From Candidatus Poseidonia sp. (GTDB lineage Archaea; Thermoplasmatota; Poseidoniia; Poseidoniales; Poseidoniaceae): 64,000 nt of DNA. Position numbers and translations under genes: made by a program. The DNA lies in NCBI GenBank assembly GCA_016778305.1, contig JADHPT010000008.1, positions 22,560-86,559 of the forward strand, in the 5' to 3' direction. Below are positions 42,956-52,808 of the stretch, piece by piece. How positions within the stretch are numbered: position 1 is the first letter of the stretch; the number at the start of each line of letters is the position of its first letter. The notes beneath the pieces are model-generated. The model saw nothing but the letters and a program-made list of their open reading frames with translations. It did not search any database and had not been told where the DNA came from.

Positions 42956-44956
42956 TCAGGATTGAGCGAACATTTCCAAAATGTCTGCAAACAGTGCTTT
43001 CGCGTGTCCCTGACTCTTTTCCACCAGCCGCTTCACAATCAATTCGGGCGTTGAACGAGCAAGGTGATTTCGCTTTGGTGTTCGGTCAACCATTAACTCA
43101 AGGTCGGCACCAAGGCCACTGGCCTCAATTCCATCGACACGTAAGTCATCACGTTGTGTCGCCTCTAAGATGGCGGGAGCAAGATGCGTCACGAGCATCA
43201 TGGTCGTATCTCGTTGTGCTTCGGCTGCTAGCAGCATACCAGCAATGATTCGAGCCCCAGCACCCGGTTCGGTGATGGCTTCCAATTCGTCTGCCAAAAT
43301 CAATTTCGGCGTTGGATCACTAACAACAGTCGCAAGTTCTACAAGCGTCTGTTCCAATGCTCCCGCACTTTGTGTACCCCCTGCTTTTGCGAGGATGTGA
43401 AGCGCGTCAACACGCCCCACGCGCGCAGAGAGGGCAGGTACGGGTAAGCCCATGTGGGCAAGGATGGCAGCGTATGCTAAGCATTCCAAAAGGGTCGTTT
43501 TTCCACCTGAATTGGCTCCTGTAAGCAGCGCAAGGGATTGTTGGTCCACCGACGGTGCGGCTTGTCCCAATCCGTATGTCACTGGGTCAGGCTTCACTCC
43601 CAGTAAGATGTGACGTCCTTCTTCCAACCATATCCCGTGATCGACCAGTTCAGGCATGACGCAGGAATCATGGATGGCCCAGCGAGCAATGGCTAACCAT
43701 TGATCTGCTTCAATCATGTCCTGAATTGCAGTTTCACAACGTTCCTTCATCGGTCCGAGCCGAGTTGCAAGGGCGACAAGATGTTCTGTCTTTTCTGCCT
43801 TCAACTTTGATTCAAGAGCCGCGTCAATCCCGTCGATGGTTTGACGGTCAATTTTTGCTGGCCATGCATTGGTGAAGATTTCATACGGGCAGCGGAGACT
43901 CGCTGGTTCCAAAAAAACTGCAAGTTCGTCACGAGCCTTTTGCATGGCCTCTTGGATGACATGTCCAGTGGCTTCCTTCAATTTTCTCTGGAAGCCTGCC
44001 CCGTCTGAAAGAGCCTCGAGAAGTTCGGCGCCAGAGAGGGCCATTTTCGCATCGTTCATGGCCTGTTCTACTTCGTCATTGACGCCTGACTCGAGATTTT
44101 TTGCAACCGTCCACAATTCGTCCTTGATGCGAGTGACCTCCTCGACTTGAGATGCGTCACCGAGCATTCCCATCATTTCGGGCAGTTCTGCAAGTTCCTT
44201 CAGGGATGAAATGAGTTTTGTCAAAACGGCATTGTTAGGAAGATCACCTCTGCCGTAAGCCTCAACGAGCGTACAAAGTATGTCCAGAGATTTTCGATTG
44301 TGACTGAACCAGTCGATGGTCCGCTCGGGGAGAATCAATGCCTCTTCGGGAGAACTTCCCAGAACCAACCAACCGTCAGGAGCTTGCATCGGTGCACCAC
44401 TTCCAATCCAAGTGACCGTTTTGAACACCGTGTAGTCTTTCCATGATTCCTTTTCTCCGGGCTGCAGTACGCGGCAAAAACGCTTGAGGTCTTCACGCGG
44501 TTGTGATGAGACGACCACCCGCTCGTAACGCTCTTGAACCTCTTTGGGTCGGGCAAGTCCCTGCCATTCTTTCTTGACCCTCGTCAACCAATCGGAAGCG
44601 AGTGTGAGTGCTGCCGAAGCGAATTCTCTCCGTTCGTCTGGATTTCGTATCGGCGTCAGTAGAGCCATACGCTGGCGGGAGGGGCTGCAAGATGCAAAGT
44701 CTTGGAGATGACTCAGTAATTCTTGATGCAAGCGTCGCGCTTCCTTGGTTGCGAGAAAACCTCCTTCCTCACCCGCGTATTGACGGGCGAGACTCAAGGC
44801 ACGCTTGACCGATAAGCCATCGACCTCTGCTAAACGGGCCACATCGCCTGAGGCAAGTGTTGAGACAACCGCATCTTCAGAGCCAAAGTGTTCAGTCATC
44901 TTTGAAGCCATTCGCTCGCTTACACCTGGAATTGATGTCAATACCATGAACAACAT
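42956..44956 (-). CDS. MutS-family ATPase with N-terminal helix-hairpin-helix
   Basis: 666 residues (ATG 44954-44956, or 44945-44947). The N-terminus has two helix-hairpin-helix elements (LTSIPGVSERMASKMTEHFG, LAEVDGLSVKRALSLARQY), then a long helical region, then the MutS ATPase: LLTGANSGGKTTLLECLAYA (Walker A), the signature GGTQSAGALEQTLVELA, LILADELEAITEPG (Walker B) and the His switch LVTHLAPAI. The mismatch-recognition domain of MutS1 and the Smr nuclease of MutS2 are absent. This is the layout of archaeal MutS2/MutS5-like proteins, whose role (junction or recombination control) is not settled. Confidence 0.85.
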   Translation of the reverse strand: MLFMVLTSIPGVSERMASKMTEHFGSEDAVVSTLASGDVARLAEVDGLSVKRALSLARQYAGEEGGFLATKEARRLHQELLSHLQDFASCSPSRQRMALLTPIRNPDERREFASAALTLASDWLTRVKKEWQGLARPKEVQERYERVVVSSQPREDLKRFCRVLQPGEKESWKDYTVFKTVTWIGSGAPMQAPDGWLVLGSSPEEALILPERTIDWFSHNRKSLDILCTLVEAYGRGDLPNNAVLTKLISSLKELAELPEMMGMLGDASQVEEVTRIKDELWTVAKNLESGVNDEVEQAMNDAKMALSGAELLEALSDGAGFQRKLKEATGHVIQEAMQKARDELAVFLEPASLRCPYEIFTNAWPAKIDRQTIDGIDAALESKLKAEKTEHLVALATRLGPMKERCETAIQDMIEADQWLAIARWAIHDSCVMPELVDHGIWLEEGRHILLGVKPDPVTYGLGQAAPSVDQQSLALLTGANSGGKTTLLECLAYAAILAHMGLPVPALSARVGRVDALHILAKAGGTQSAGALEQTLVELATVVSDPTPKLILADELEAITEPGAGARIIAGMLLAAEAQRDTTMMLVTHLAPAILEATQRDDLRVDGIEASGLGADLELMVDRTPKRNHLARSTPELIVKRLVEKSQGHAKALFADILEMFAQS

Positions 44957-45091
44957 CGTTTGTCAAGGGCTTAAGAGGATGACGCAGGGTGATGGGACTG
45001 AAAGGTCAAAATGAAGGCAAAGAAGCGGCACCATGAATCTATGTAAACTCCGTAGAAAATACCCGTATTACACCATAAGTTCGGTTTGTCA

Positions 45092-45370
45092 ATGACGATA
45101 AGTCGGAACGAAGTTTGGCAGGTCGATGCGCCTTCCTATGACCGCACATGGGAAGAAATTGAGGCATTATTGGATGAAGCCATCACCGAAATGAAAATGC
45201 AGCATGCCCGATACATGCTACGAAAAGAAACCGGTCCACGCATGGATAAATACCGCGCCTTGATGAAATACAACCGCGCAAAGGCGATTGTTGACACGCT
45301 CAAGTGGACGATCGGCACTCGGACTCAAGCCTCTCCTCTCGATGAGGAATTGTTAGGCGTCAAATACTGA
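45092..45370 (+). CDS. small helical protein, unknown
   Basis: 92 residues from ATG 45092 (MTISRNEVWQ); an in-frame TTG lies two codons upstream. It is mostly helical and charged (TWEEIEALLDEAITEMKMQ, DKYRALMKYNRAKAIVDTL), without cysteine, signal peptide or membrane segment. I do not recognise a family. It stands alone between divergent mutS-like and convergent peptidase genes; the peptidase stop is immediately adjacent. The upstream gap (44957-45091) has AT-rich patches but no clear TATA box. Confidence 0.6.
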   Translation: MTISRNEVWQVDAPSYDRTWEEIEALLDEAITEMKMQHARYMLRKETGPRMDKYRALMKYNRAKAIVDTLKWTIGTRTQASPLDEELLGVKY

Positions 45371-47179
45371 TCAGCACAAGCGCTGACCATCACCTTCTCC
45401 GTACACGTGCATGGGGGCCTGGAACAGAGTGTCACAAGGACGGTCGAGAAGAGGAAGCGTAAGGGTGGCTTGGGACCAATCGATGGAATAGGATCCGATA
45501 CTTGCAGGTGAAGGGACGTAATCATAGCCGGTTTGTGTCATTGTAATCTCAAGAGTTTCTCCGGCTTCAAGGTAAACATCCATGGGAAGGAATTCCATTT
45601 TCCCCAACACGGTTGAAAACGGCACAAGGACTTCTTGGCCGTCTCGTCCACCTTCGTGGAAGCGGTAGTCCATCACAGCGTGACCAAGGTGCATGCCATT
45701 GCCGTCGTTCATGGTGAGGAAACCATGTGCGCCGTTGGTCGTGTGAGGCGTGATTGGAATGTGGAAACTCGGCATCCCTACGATGTGAGTGCCGTTTTCA
45801 AACGGCCCGTAGGTCATGGTGATGGAGTCTGATGAGCCACCGATTGAAGCCCCCGTTGGATTGAGGTCCGCTCCGTTAATTTCGAAGTAGGTCGTATCTA
45901 CTGGAGGGTACGTGGCTTCGAATCGCCATCCACCGCGATTGTCCTGCATCTCTACGCCAAGGACCGGTGCTTCACCTTCTCCTTTGAGGTACCAGTCAAA
46001 CCAATACAACATCTCATCGGCCCAATCCCATCGCAGGGTGTAGGGGTACGCCTCTGCTCCTTCACCTGACGGCAAGCCACTGTGGCCGGATTGACGGTCC
46101 GGATAATCGTGCGCCCATTGACCAGCCAAGGTTTTGATTTCAATGCCGGCTTCTTCAACGAGTTGATGGGCTGGGAATGCCATATGCGGGTCGACGTTCC
46201 AGTCCTGCATGCCTTGAATGATGTATACCGAGCCGTTGTAATTGGTCAGAGCTCGGTCGAGGAAAGAGCGTGAGGTCCAGTAATCGTTCCCACCGTATGT
46301 CACCATGCCACCGCTGAGGTAAGCAGCAGGTCCGTTGGCATAGCCTTGTAGGTAGCCTTCACAGAGGTTTTCAGTGTCTTCAACATCACCGTCAACACCG
46401 AAGGAGCCGTACACACCGTTGTGCATGATCATGCCGCGAGCTTCCATGCTACCGTTGCGCCACATCAAATCGTGAACACCGATCAGTCCGGACATCGGCA
46501 CGATGGTCGCAAGGTGCGGGTTGCCAAAGGTAGCGGCTTGCCAGGGCGTTGAACCATCGTAAGATTTGCCGATGATCCCGACCTTTCCATTCGACCAAGA
46601 TTGTGTTCCTAACCACGTAACTGCAGCGTCGATACCCCGTTGTTCATCGGTCCCCATCAAGTCCATGCAGTGGTTGGATTCTCCTGTTCCAAAGACCGAT
46701 ACCTGTGCCACACCAAAGCCGTGCGGTACGTAATTTTCAATCAGCATTTTTCCGAGGCGGTCTGCAGGTGTGAGAGCGTCGACGTCACCGTCGTTATAGT
46801 AGGGGCCTATTTCTGCGATAACTGGAACTTGACACTCCTCGCCATTGGATTCGCTTTCCCAGTCACACCCTTCGATGACCGGTAACCAAAGGCCGAGGTG
46901 GACTTCAGCTCCTCCCGTCAAGCCTGCGCCACCGTCCGCAGCGGTGATGCTCGGTACGGCAACATAGACTGAACGAACGGCATCGATTTGGTGAGAGCCG
47001 TTAACGGTCACCCTCGCATAGATATCCTGGTCATCGTAGGACAGTTGACTGCGTTCCCACGGTTGTGGATATGCCCCTTGTTCATCAGCGGCTTGATCAA
47101 CGGCATCATCTTCGCCGAAACAGCCAGCCAACATGCTCGTTGCAAAGAGGGCAACGATGAGCATGGGTTTGAGGTTCAT
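45371..47179 (-). CDS. secreted S15-family peptidase (X-Pro dipeptidyl-peptidase/CocE type) lipoprotein
   Basis: 602 residues from ATG 47177-47179 ([12 protein letters not shown]). The lipobox SMLAGCFG predicts a lipid anchor and exposure outside. The alpha/beta-hydrolase core has the nucleophile [13 protein letters not shown] (GxSYxG), an acid in [14 protein letters not shown] and the His in AGQWAHDYP; a C-terminal jelly roll ([21 protein letters not shown]) completes the S15/CocE layout. Such enzymes cleave X-Pro dipeptides or esters. Outside the cell it may help use dissolved peptides. It lies downstream of trxA on the same strand. The longer GTG frame overlaps trxA and hides the signal, so I reject it. 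Confidence 0.85.
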   Translation of the reverse strand: MNLKPMLIVALFATSMLAGCFGEDDAVDQAADEQGAYPQPWERSQLSYDDQDIYARVTVNGSHQIDAVRSVYVAVPSITAADGGAGLTGGAEVHLGLWLPVIEGCDWESESNGEECQVPVIAEIGPYYNDGDVDALTPADRLGKMLIENYVPHGFGVAQVSVFGTGESNHCMDLMGTDEQRGIDAAVTWLGTQSWSNGKVGIIGKSYDGSTPWQAATFGNPHLATIVPMSGLIGVHDLMWRNGSMEARGMIMHNGVYGSFGVDGDVEDTENLCEGYLQGYANGPAAYLSGGMVTYGGNDYWTSRSFLDRALTNYNGSVYIIQGMQDWNVDPHMAFPAHQLVEEAGIEIKTLAGQWAHDYPDRQSGHSGLPSGEGAEAYPYTLRWDWADEMLYWFDWYLKGEGEAPVLGVEMQDNRGGWRFEATYPPVDTTYFEINGADLNPTGASIGGSSDSITMTYGPFENGTHIVGMPSFHIPITPHTTNGAHGFLTMNDGNGMHLGHAVMDYRFHEGGRDGQEVLVPFSTVLGKMEFLPMDVYLEAGETLEITMTQTGYDYVPSPASIGSYSIDWSQATLTLPLLDRPCDTLFQAPMHVYGEGDGQRLC

Positions 47180-47229
47180 GCCTCTCGGTGCAAGAGGTAT
47201 TTCTTGAACCAATCGGCGGAGCGTGTGCC

Positions 47230-47601
47230 TCACTCGCCGTCGCCTTCTTTCGCTTCCATCTCTGCCCGTACTTCGTCCATGTTGAGGCCCTTGAGTTTCT
47301 CTACGAGGTCTCTTAATGCATCTTCAGGAAGTGCTCCGGGTTGCATAAATACGCCAATACCTTCTTTGAAAGCGATGGTCGTTGGGATGGATCGAATACC
47401 GAACATACCGGCCAGGCCTTGCTGGTCTTCGGTATCGATTTTACCAAATACGACGTCTGGAAATTCTTCAGAGACTCGCTCGTATACGGGACCGTATGCC
47501 TTACAGGGGCCACACCACTCGGCCCAAAAATCAAGGATAACGAGATTGTTTCCTTCAATCGTTTCAGCGAAGTTGGGTTCAGTTAATTCGAGGGTGGCCA
47601 T
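47230..47601 (-). CDS. trxA: thioredoxin
   Basis: 123 residues. A standard thioredoxin fold with [20 protein letters not shown] (active site WCGPC) and the cis-proline loop [14 protein letters not shown]. The C-terminus carries an acidic helical extension ([16 protein letters not shown]). It reduces disulfides in the cytosol and is the likely partner of the PrxQ peroxiredoxin at 22.8 kb. ATG 47599-47601. It is followed after 50 bases by the S15 peptidase gene and is divergent from the amidohydrolase. Confidence 0.95.
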   Translation of the reverse strand: MATLELTEPNFAETIEGNNLVILDFWAEWCGPCKAYGPVYERVSEEFPDVVFGKIDTEDQQGLAGMFGIRSIPTTIAFKEGIGVFMQPGALPEDALRDLVEKLKGLNMDEVRAEMEAKEGDGE

Positions 47602-47617
47602 GTAGATTCCTACGACT

Positions 47618-47686
47618 CAGCCCTTTTGAAGTCATGTGAGCGCCCCAACTCTCACAGGGGGTTGGTTCATGAAGCGTGAAGGGCTG
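47618..47686. promoter_or_regulatory. nested inverted repeats between trxA and amidohydrolase genes
   Basis: The 95-base divergent gap holds an outer perfect 8-base inverted repeat, CAGCCCTT at 47618-47625 and AAGGGCTG at 47679-47686, and within it a perfect 6-base pair, TGTGAG at 47635-47640 and CTCACA at 47651-47656. The two are not concentric. They could be two operators, or a folded leader of the amidohydrolase mRNA. No TATA box is obvious. Confidence 0.35.
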
Positions 47687-47696
47687 CATAGATGCG

Positions 47697-50231
47697 ATGA
47701 GAAGTCTTTTTGTTGCTCTTTTGCTCACCACCCTGTTGGCCTGTTCAACGACTGTAACCCCCTATGCACTCCAGGTAGAAGATGAAGCAATGGAAGCACA
47801 GGGTCGCAGTTCTGACATCCGAATCAGCGAAATTCTCGTCTCTGCTTCGTCCGAAGACTATAACGGAACCGACTGGAATAACGACGGCTACATCGGGTCA
47901 ACATCGGACCAATTCATCGAACTTTGGAATGCAGGAGATTCCCCCATCGACGTTTCGGATTGGCTGCTTGATGATGCCACAGGAGCGGGGTCCGCACCCT
48001 GCCGTTTAGCTTGGAACACGACGATTGGACCGAATGAATACATCGTTATATTCCGAGACAGTTCTCGCATTGAACTCGATTATTGGGACGGAGATACCGC
48101 CACCATCTCTGACGCTTCAGGCCAACTCGTTGACAGCCTCACCTTCCCGGGAGAGGATTCGTGGTGGGACACCTCCTACGTGAAGGCAGAGGACGGAACC
48201 ATCACCAAAGTAGAGCCCCCTACACCTGGTTGGGGTGGAAGTGCAACCTACGCCATCGCTCAAAACATGGTCCGCTGTTATGGCCTCAGCGATAACGTCC
48301 ACGAAGGCGCATACGTCCTGAAGGGACGGGTTGTTCCAATGACTGGGGAAGCATCGGTCATCAACGAAGGACATGTTCTGGTTCAAGATGGATTGATCAA
48401 AGGGGTATGGGGCGATCAGATTCCTGGTGACGTGCAATTAACCAACGTTCCTGTGATTGAAACCAACGGGACCATCTACCCTGGTTTGATTGATTTGCAC
48501 AATCATTTGCACTACAATCAAGCCCCTCTTTGGGACATGGAACCTCATCTATCTACTCAGAGTCGAAATGAATGGGGCGGCTACAACAATCGCTACGAAT
48601 GGAAGAACCATCCCGATTATAGCGGGCAGGTCACGAAACCGAAGATGTTGGTCCACTCTGGCCCGTACTGGAACATGGAATCTCAAGCCATGAAATACAT
48701 CGAAATGAAATCCATCGTTGGAGGTACGACGGCAGCACAAGGTGGTCCAAGCAATCCAGACGATAGTTATTCCACCATTCTTTCACGTAACATCGAAGAC
48801 TACAATTTTGGTAGGGATGAAATTCACACCAAGGTCACAGAACTTACCCCGGATTATGTCGGCAACCATATCAAAAATGGAAATGCAAGCAAGGAACTTG
48901 ATGCTTGGTTCGTTCACATCGCAGAAGGTGTGGATGAACGCAGCAGAGGTGAATTTGACATTCTTGTACAAAATAACCTTCTCGTTGGAGAACTTGTTTT
49001 GATCCACGGTGTGGCCTTGACCGCAAATGAATTCACACAAATGGCCGATGCGGGATCAACCTTGGTTTGGTCACCACTTTCCAATCTCTTACTTTACGGC
49101 CAGACCGCTGATGTCGCAGCAGCCAAGGCTGCGGGCGTGCACATTACGCTCGCCCCAGATTGGGCACCCTCCGGTTCAAAATCACCTCTTCACGAGCTGA
49201 AGGTCGCTGATATGTGGGATGATGAAAAACTTGGAGACATCTTCACCGATTATGAAATGGTGGAAATGGTGACTTCTGGCGCCGCAAAGGCCACCAATTG
49301 GCAGGCTGAAGTCGGCACACTCGTTCCCAACACTGCCGCAGACATTGTCGTGATTGACAACATCCACGCCAACCCTTACCGCAACCTGATCAACGCCGTT
49401 GACCCTGATGTTCGCTTGACGATTGTCGGAGGTATTCCGGTTTACGGTGATACCGACATCATGACTGCTCTCAAGGGCGACGACTACGAGCCAGCTGGTA
49501 ATTTTGACAAAGCACTTGATGTGACCTTCCTGTCTGCCCCCGATGGTGCTCAAACATGGGCATCAATTACTGAAAACCTCACCATGGCCATGCGCTTTGA
49601 CATGGATGAAATGTCGGCTGCATTCGGTGACGCCAGCGACTTCAGCAGCGTCACATCCGGCATGACTGAAGTAGGTCTTGACCCGTGGCATACCTATGGG
49701 GATGAACGCTACTTCAACGTCCTCAACACCTCAACCACTGCGAATTCACAATGGGACATGTCCATGCTCTACGACCGCTATTACGACCGAGCGGAAAACC
49801 TTCCGCCAGTCACCGACTTTGAGGTCATAGAAGCAACAGCCAATACACCCGATACCAACGGGGATACGACCGGCGATACGGACAATACTACGGACGACAT
49901 TACGGACGATACAACTGACGCCAGCGGGGATACGACCGATACGACTGACACAACTGATGACGATAGCAATGCAGTCATCAACAACCCGCTTGACGATGCT
50001 CAATCCGAAGAAGAAGTGACAAGGCAAAACGCCCTCCTCCTCTTCTTTGGAATCGTCATCGTTCTCCTCGCCGCTCTCTACTTCGTTTCAAAGGGCGGGG
50101 AAGACGCCCTTGCTGCTGAAGTCCGCATCGAAAAAATGTGGGACGAGCAGACCGAAACAGAACCTGAATCCTTCGTACCAGAATTGCCACCTTTGATACC
50201 GCCTTCCGGCCAGGTCAGCGAAGAAGAGTGA
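47697..50231 (+). CDS. cell-surface amidohydrolase with lamin-tail domain and C-terminal anchor
   Basis: 844 residues from ATG 47697. The signal peptide is RSLFVALLLTTLLACS. Residues about 40-165 form a lamin-tail-like Ig domain (IRISEILVSASSEDYNGTDW, FIELWNAGDSPIDVSDWLLD). Then comes an amidohydrolase with metal ligands GLIDLHNHLHYN (HxH), WFVHIAEG, LVLIHGVALT and LAPDWAPSGSKSPLHEL; the C-terminal composite fold ends VPNTAADIVVID. A Thr/Asp-rich linker (about residues 717-760) leads to one helix (LLLFFGIVIVLLAALYFV) and a short cytosolic tail. The ligand set fits zinc deaminases/hydrolases of the TrzN-MtaD group. Substrate unknown; an amidohydrolase displayed outside is uncommon. Confidence 0.82.
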   Translation: MRSLFVALLLTTLLACSTTVTPYALQVEDEAMEAQGRSSDIRISEILVSASSEDYNGTDWNNDGYIGSTSDQFIELWNAGDSPIDVSDWLLDDATGAGSAPCRLAWNTTIGPNEYIVIFRDSSRIELDYWDGDTATISDASGQLVDSLTFPGEDSWWDTSYVKAEDGTITKVEPPTPGWGGSATYAIAQNMVRCYGLSDNVHEGAYVLKGRVVPMTGEASVINEGHVLVQDGLIKGVWGDQIPGDVQLTNVPVIETNGTIYPGLIDLHNHLHYNQAPLWDMEPHLSTQSRNEWGGYNNRYEWKNHPDYSGQVTKPKMLVHSGPYWNMESQAMKYIEMKSIVGGTTAAQGGPSNPDDSYSTILSRNIEDYNFGRDEIHTKVTELTPDYVGNHIKNGNASKELDAWFVHIAEGVDERSRGEFDILVQNNLLVGELVLIHGVALTANEFTQMADAGSTLVWSPLSNLLLYGQTADVAAAKAAGVHITLAPDWAPSGSKSPLHELKVADMWDDEKLGDIFTDYEMVEMVTSGAAKATNWQAEVGTLVPNTAADIVVIDNIHANPYRNLINAVDPDVRLTIVGGIPVYGDTDIMTALKGDDYEPAGNFDKALDVTFLSAPDGAQTWASITENLTMAMRFDMDEMSAAFGDASDFSSVTSGMTEVGLDPWHTYGDERYFNVLNTSTTANSQWDMSMLYDRYYDRAENLPPVTDFEVIEATANTPDTNGDTTGDTDNTTDDITDDTTDASGDTTDTTDTTDDDSNAVINNPLDDAQSEEEVTRQNALLLFFGIVIVLLAALYFVSKGGEDALAAEVRIEKMWDEQTETEPESFVPELPPLIPPSGQVSEEE

Positions 50232-51719
50232 TCAGGCTAAGTCCCACTCTGGACCGCTTGCAGTATCGGTGACGACGACGCCAAGAGCCACAAGTTCGTC
50301 TCGAATTGAATCGGCTTGTGGCCAATCTTTTGCCGCTCTTGCCTCGCCACGGCGAAGCAGGAGAGCCTCGACTTGGTCTGCAATTGCTGTTCGTCGAGGG
50401 TCTTCTTCTGGCTCTGCTAAGGCAATTTCACGGGTAGGAAGAACGCCCAAGACTCTTCCTGCCGTTTCTTCAAGAAGGTCAACGCCGTAGTGTGCAAACG
50501 CGTTCATATCTGCCTCATCAAGATCGCTTTGAAGTCCTCGGCTGATTTCTCGAACCATGCCCAACACCTTCGCAACACCTTCTCTTGAATTGAAATCATC
50601 ATCCATAGCGCGGGCAAAGCCTTCTGCCATTTTTTCAAGCAGTCCCAGAGATTTCACAAGGGGTTGTGTCGAAGTGAGATCAGCAGGCGGAAGGGGGACG
50701 GGGTCAAGGCTACTGCACGCTTTGAGAGCGGCAATATAGCAGGCGAGAAGTCGGTTGTAATTTCGCTCTGCATCGTTGAGTAGACTTTCATTCATATCAA
50801 TGGGTGAGCGATAATGAGCATTGACGAGGGCGAAACGGAGAACCATAGCGTCTACCTTTTCCAATATCTCTTGAATGGTCCAGAAATTACCCAAAGACTT
50901 GCTCATTTTTTCTCCATCGATGTTCACAAAGCCATTGTGCAACCAATGATGGACGACGGGTGAATGGCCAGTATGGCACTCGCCTTGGAATATTTCAGCC
51001 TCGTGGTGAGGGAAGCGAAGATCGTGCCCTCCCCCATGGATGTCAAATTCACGATCGAAGTAATCCAGTGACATCGCGGTACATTCAATGTGCCATCCGG
51101 GTCGCCCAGGGCCCCAAGGCGAATCCCATGTAGGTTCACCAGGTTTGGCTGCTTTCCACAGAGCGAAGTCCTTGTGGTCTCGCTTGGTTGAGCCAGTGCC
51201 CCCGACGCGCCCTCCGGCTCCGGACCGTACGGCCTCGATGGATTGACCGGTGAGTTGACCAAATTTCTCTGGTGCTGAATCAACGTGGAAATAGACGCCA
51301 TCGTCAGCAACGTAGGCGTTTTCTTTCTCAATCAAATCCTCAGTGATTCGGATCATATCGTCAACATATTCGGTGCAGCGCGGGTAATGGTCTGCTCGAA
51401 GAATGTTCAATGCGTCCATATCTTCGTAATATCCTTCGATATTTTGGTCGACCAAGGCCGTCCAATCTTCGTTGATTTCACTTGCACGTTGGATGATTTT
51501 ATCATCAATATCTGTGAAATTTTGAACATAGGTCACGTCATATCCACTGACTTCAAGCCAACGATGAATCAAATCAAAGGCTAGGTAGCAGCGTGCATGT
51601 CCCAAGTGGCATCGGTCGTAAACGGTAACGCCACAAACATACATCGAGACCTTACCTGGTTCAAGCGTCGTAAAGTCTACTTTTTCTCGCCGACGGGTAT
51701 CATGGACACGGATTGGCAT
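50232..51719 (-). CDS. cysS: cysteinyl-tRNA synthetase
   Basis: 495 residues from ATG 51717-51719 ([14 protein letters not shown]); a TTG three codons upstream is less likely. Class I motifs: [20 protein letters not shown] (with zinc Cys and the HIGH-like HLGH), zinc ligands again in [13 protein letters not shown] and HHEAEI, and the KMSKS loop [13 protein letters not shown]. The C-terminal helical DALR-type domain is present. It charges tRNA-Cys. The 3' end directly abuts the convergent amidohydrolase gene; the 5' end is divergent from an SDR gene across 69 bases. Confidence 0.96.
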   Translation of the reverse strand: MPIRVHDTRRREKVDFTTLEPGKVSMYVCGVTVYDRCHLGHARCYLAFDLIHRWLEVSGYDVTYVQNFTDIDDKIIQRASEINEDWTALVDQNIEGYYEDMDALNILRADHYPRCTEYVDDMIRITEDLIEKENAYVADDGVYFHVDSAPEKFGQLTGQSIEAVRSGAGGRVGGTGSTKRDHKDFALWKAAKPGEPTWDSPWGPGRPGWHIECTAMSLDYFDREFDIHGGGHDLRFPHHEAEIFQGECHTGHSPVVHHWLHNGFVNIDGEKMSKSLGNFWTIQEILEKVDAMVLRFALVNAHYRSPIDMNESLLNDAERNYNRLLACYIAALKACSSLDPVPLPPADLTSTQPLVKSLGLLEKMAEGFARAMDDDFNSREGVAKVLGMVREISRGLQSDLDEADMNAFAHYGVDLLEETAGRVLGVLPTREIALAEPEEDPRRTAIADQVEALLLRRGEARAAKDWPQADSIRDELVALGVVVTDTASGPEWDLA

Positions 51720-51788
51720 GGGATACAATATGTCGGGGGAGGTTTCTCACTTGAAGGTTCATACGGGACCCGCTAGTGGGGAGTCTAT

Positions 51789-52808
51789 ATGCCGGATACT
51801 GCGGTGACACGGATTTTCGTCACGGGCGTCAACGGCCATATTGGCAACCACATCGTTCGCGATTTGCTCGAACACGGTTATGCGGTGCGAGGCTCAGTGC
51901 GCGACCTCAATGATCCTGAAAAGACCCTCCACGTCCGCCAACATGCGAAGGATCTCGGGTGCGAAGACCGTCTCGAACTGGTTCAAGGCGATGTTCTTGA
52001 TGCCGATGGCTGGGCCCACCATCTGACCGAGTGTGCCGGTTTATTCCACACGGCCACCGTCTATTCCACCCAAGGCAAGGCAGAGCTCATTCTCGACACC
52101 GCCAATAAAGGGACGACCCATCTCTTGCATGCAGCAAAGGAAAGCGGAATCTCCCGGGTGGTCTACACTTCCAGTACAGCCGCTATTGGAACCTCACCCA
52201 GAGGGGCATTGAAATCTGAACAACATTGGAATAAGGACACATCATTGCCGTACAGAACGGCAAAAACACAATCTGAGCGTCTTGCTTGGCGACTGGCTGA
52301 AGAACTTGAATTGGATTTACGCGTCATCAACCCCACCGCGGTTCTGGGCGGAGGATTTGTCCGCCCAACCCCAAGCGTCAATTTCTTTGATGATGCTATC
52401 AAAGGCAGTTATCCAATCGCACCAAAATTCCCAATGGCAGTTGTTCATGTGCGTGATGTTGCCCGGGCTCATCGACGCGCCTTCGAAGTGGATGAGGCAG
52501 AGGGCCGTTTTATTCTCGCACCTCATACCAACCTGACACTCTCAGCCATTTGCCGACGAATCCGTGACCTCAATCCGAGTACAAAATCACCTCGCCGAGC
52601 CCTTCCGAACATACTTGTTCCAGTCGCAATATTCCAAGACTGGGTGGGTGGATTATTTGGCAAGAACCGCTATCTAACACGAGCTGTTGCTCGTAATTTG
52701 ATGAAAGGAGACACCAATTATTCAAGCGAAAAGGCCGAGCGCGTGCTCGGCATGCAATGGGAGGATTTCGACACATGCATTCAAGATACGGTCGACGCCT
52801 TCCTTTGA
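51789..52808 (+). CDS. SDR reductase, dihydroflavonol-reductase-like
   Basis: 339 residues. The N-terminal motif RIFVTGVNGHIGNHIVRDLL, VRGSVRDLND (Arg after strand 2, favouring NADPH), ECAGLFHTATVYS and VVYTSSTAAIG precede the catalytic YRTAKTQSE (YxxxK). The general pattern is that of dihydroflavonol-4-reductase-like extended SDRs, which act on aldehydes, ketones or sterol/terpenoid-like compounds. No substrate can be named. The end overlaps the next gene by 34 bases. Confidence 0.85.
   Translation: MPDTAVTRIFVTGVNGHIGNHIVRDLLEHGYAVRGSVRDLNDPEKTLHVRQHAKDLGCEDRLELVQGDVLDADGWAHHLTECAGLFHTATVYSTQGKAELILDTANKGTTHLLHAAKESGISRVVYTSSTAAIGTSPRGALKSEQHWNKDTSLPYRTAKTQSERLAWRLAEELELDLRVINPTAVLGGGFVRPTPSVNFFDDAIKGSYPIAPKFPMAVVHVRDVARAHRRAFEVDEAEGRFILAPHTNLTLSAICRRIRDLNPSTKSPRRALPNILVPVAIFQDWVGGLFGKNRYLTRAVARNLMKGDTNYSSEKAERVLGMQWEDFDTCIQDTVDAFL

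Noticed and set aside
47180..47233. N-terminal extension of the S15 peptidase into trxA
   Set aside because: It would bury the lipoprotein signal, which must be at the N-terminus; the ATG at 47179 gives a proper signal.
49858..49968. Tandem repeat considered as a CRISPR array
   Set aside because: Units are short, degenerate and in frame with Thr/Asp codons in the middle of a gene; no spacers.
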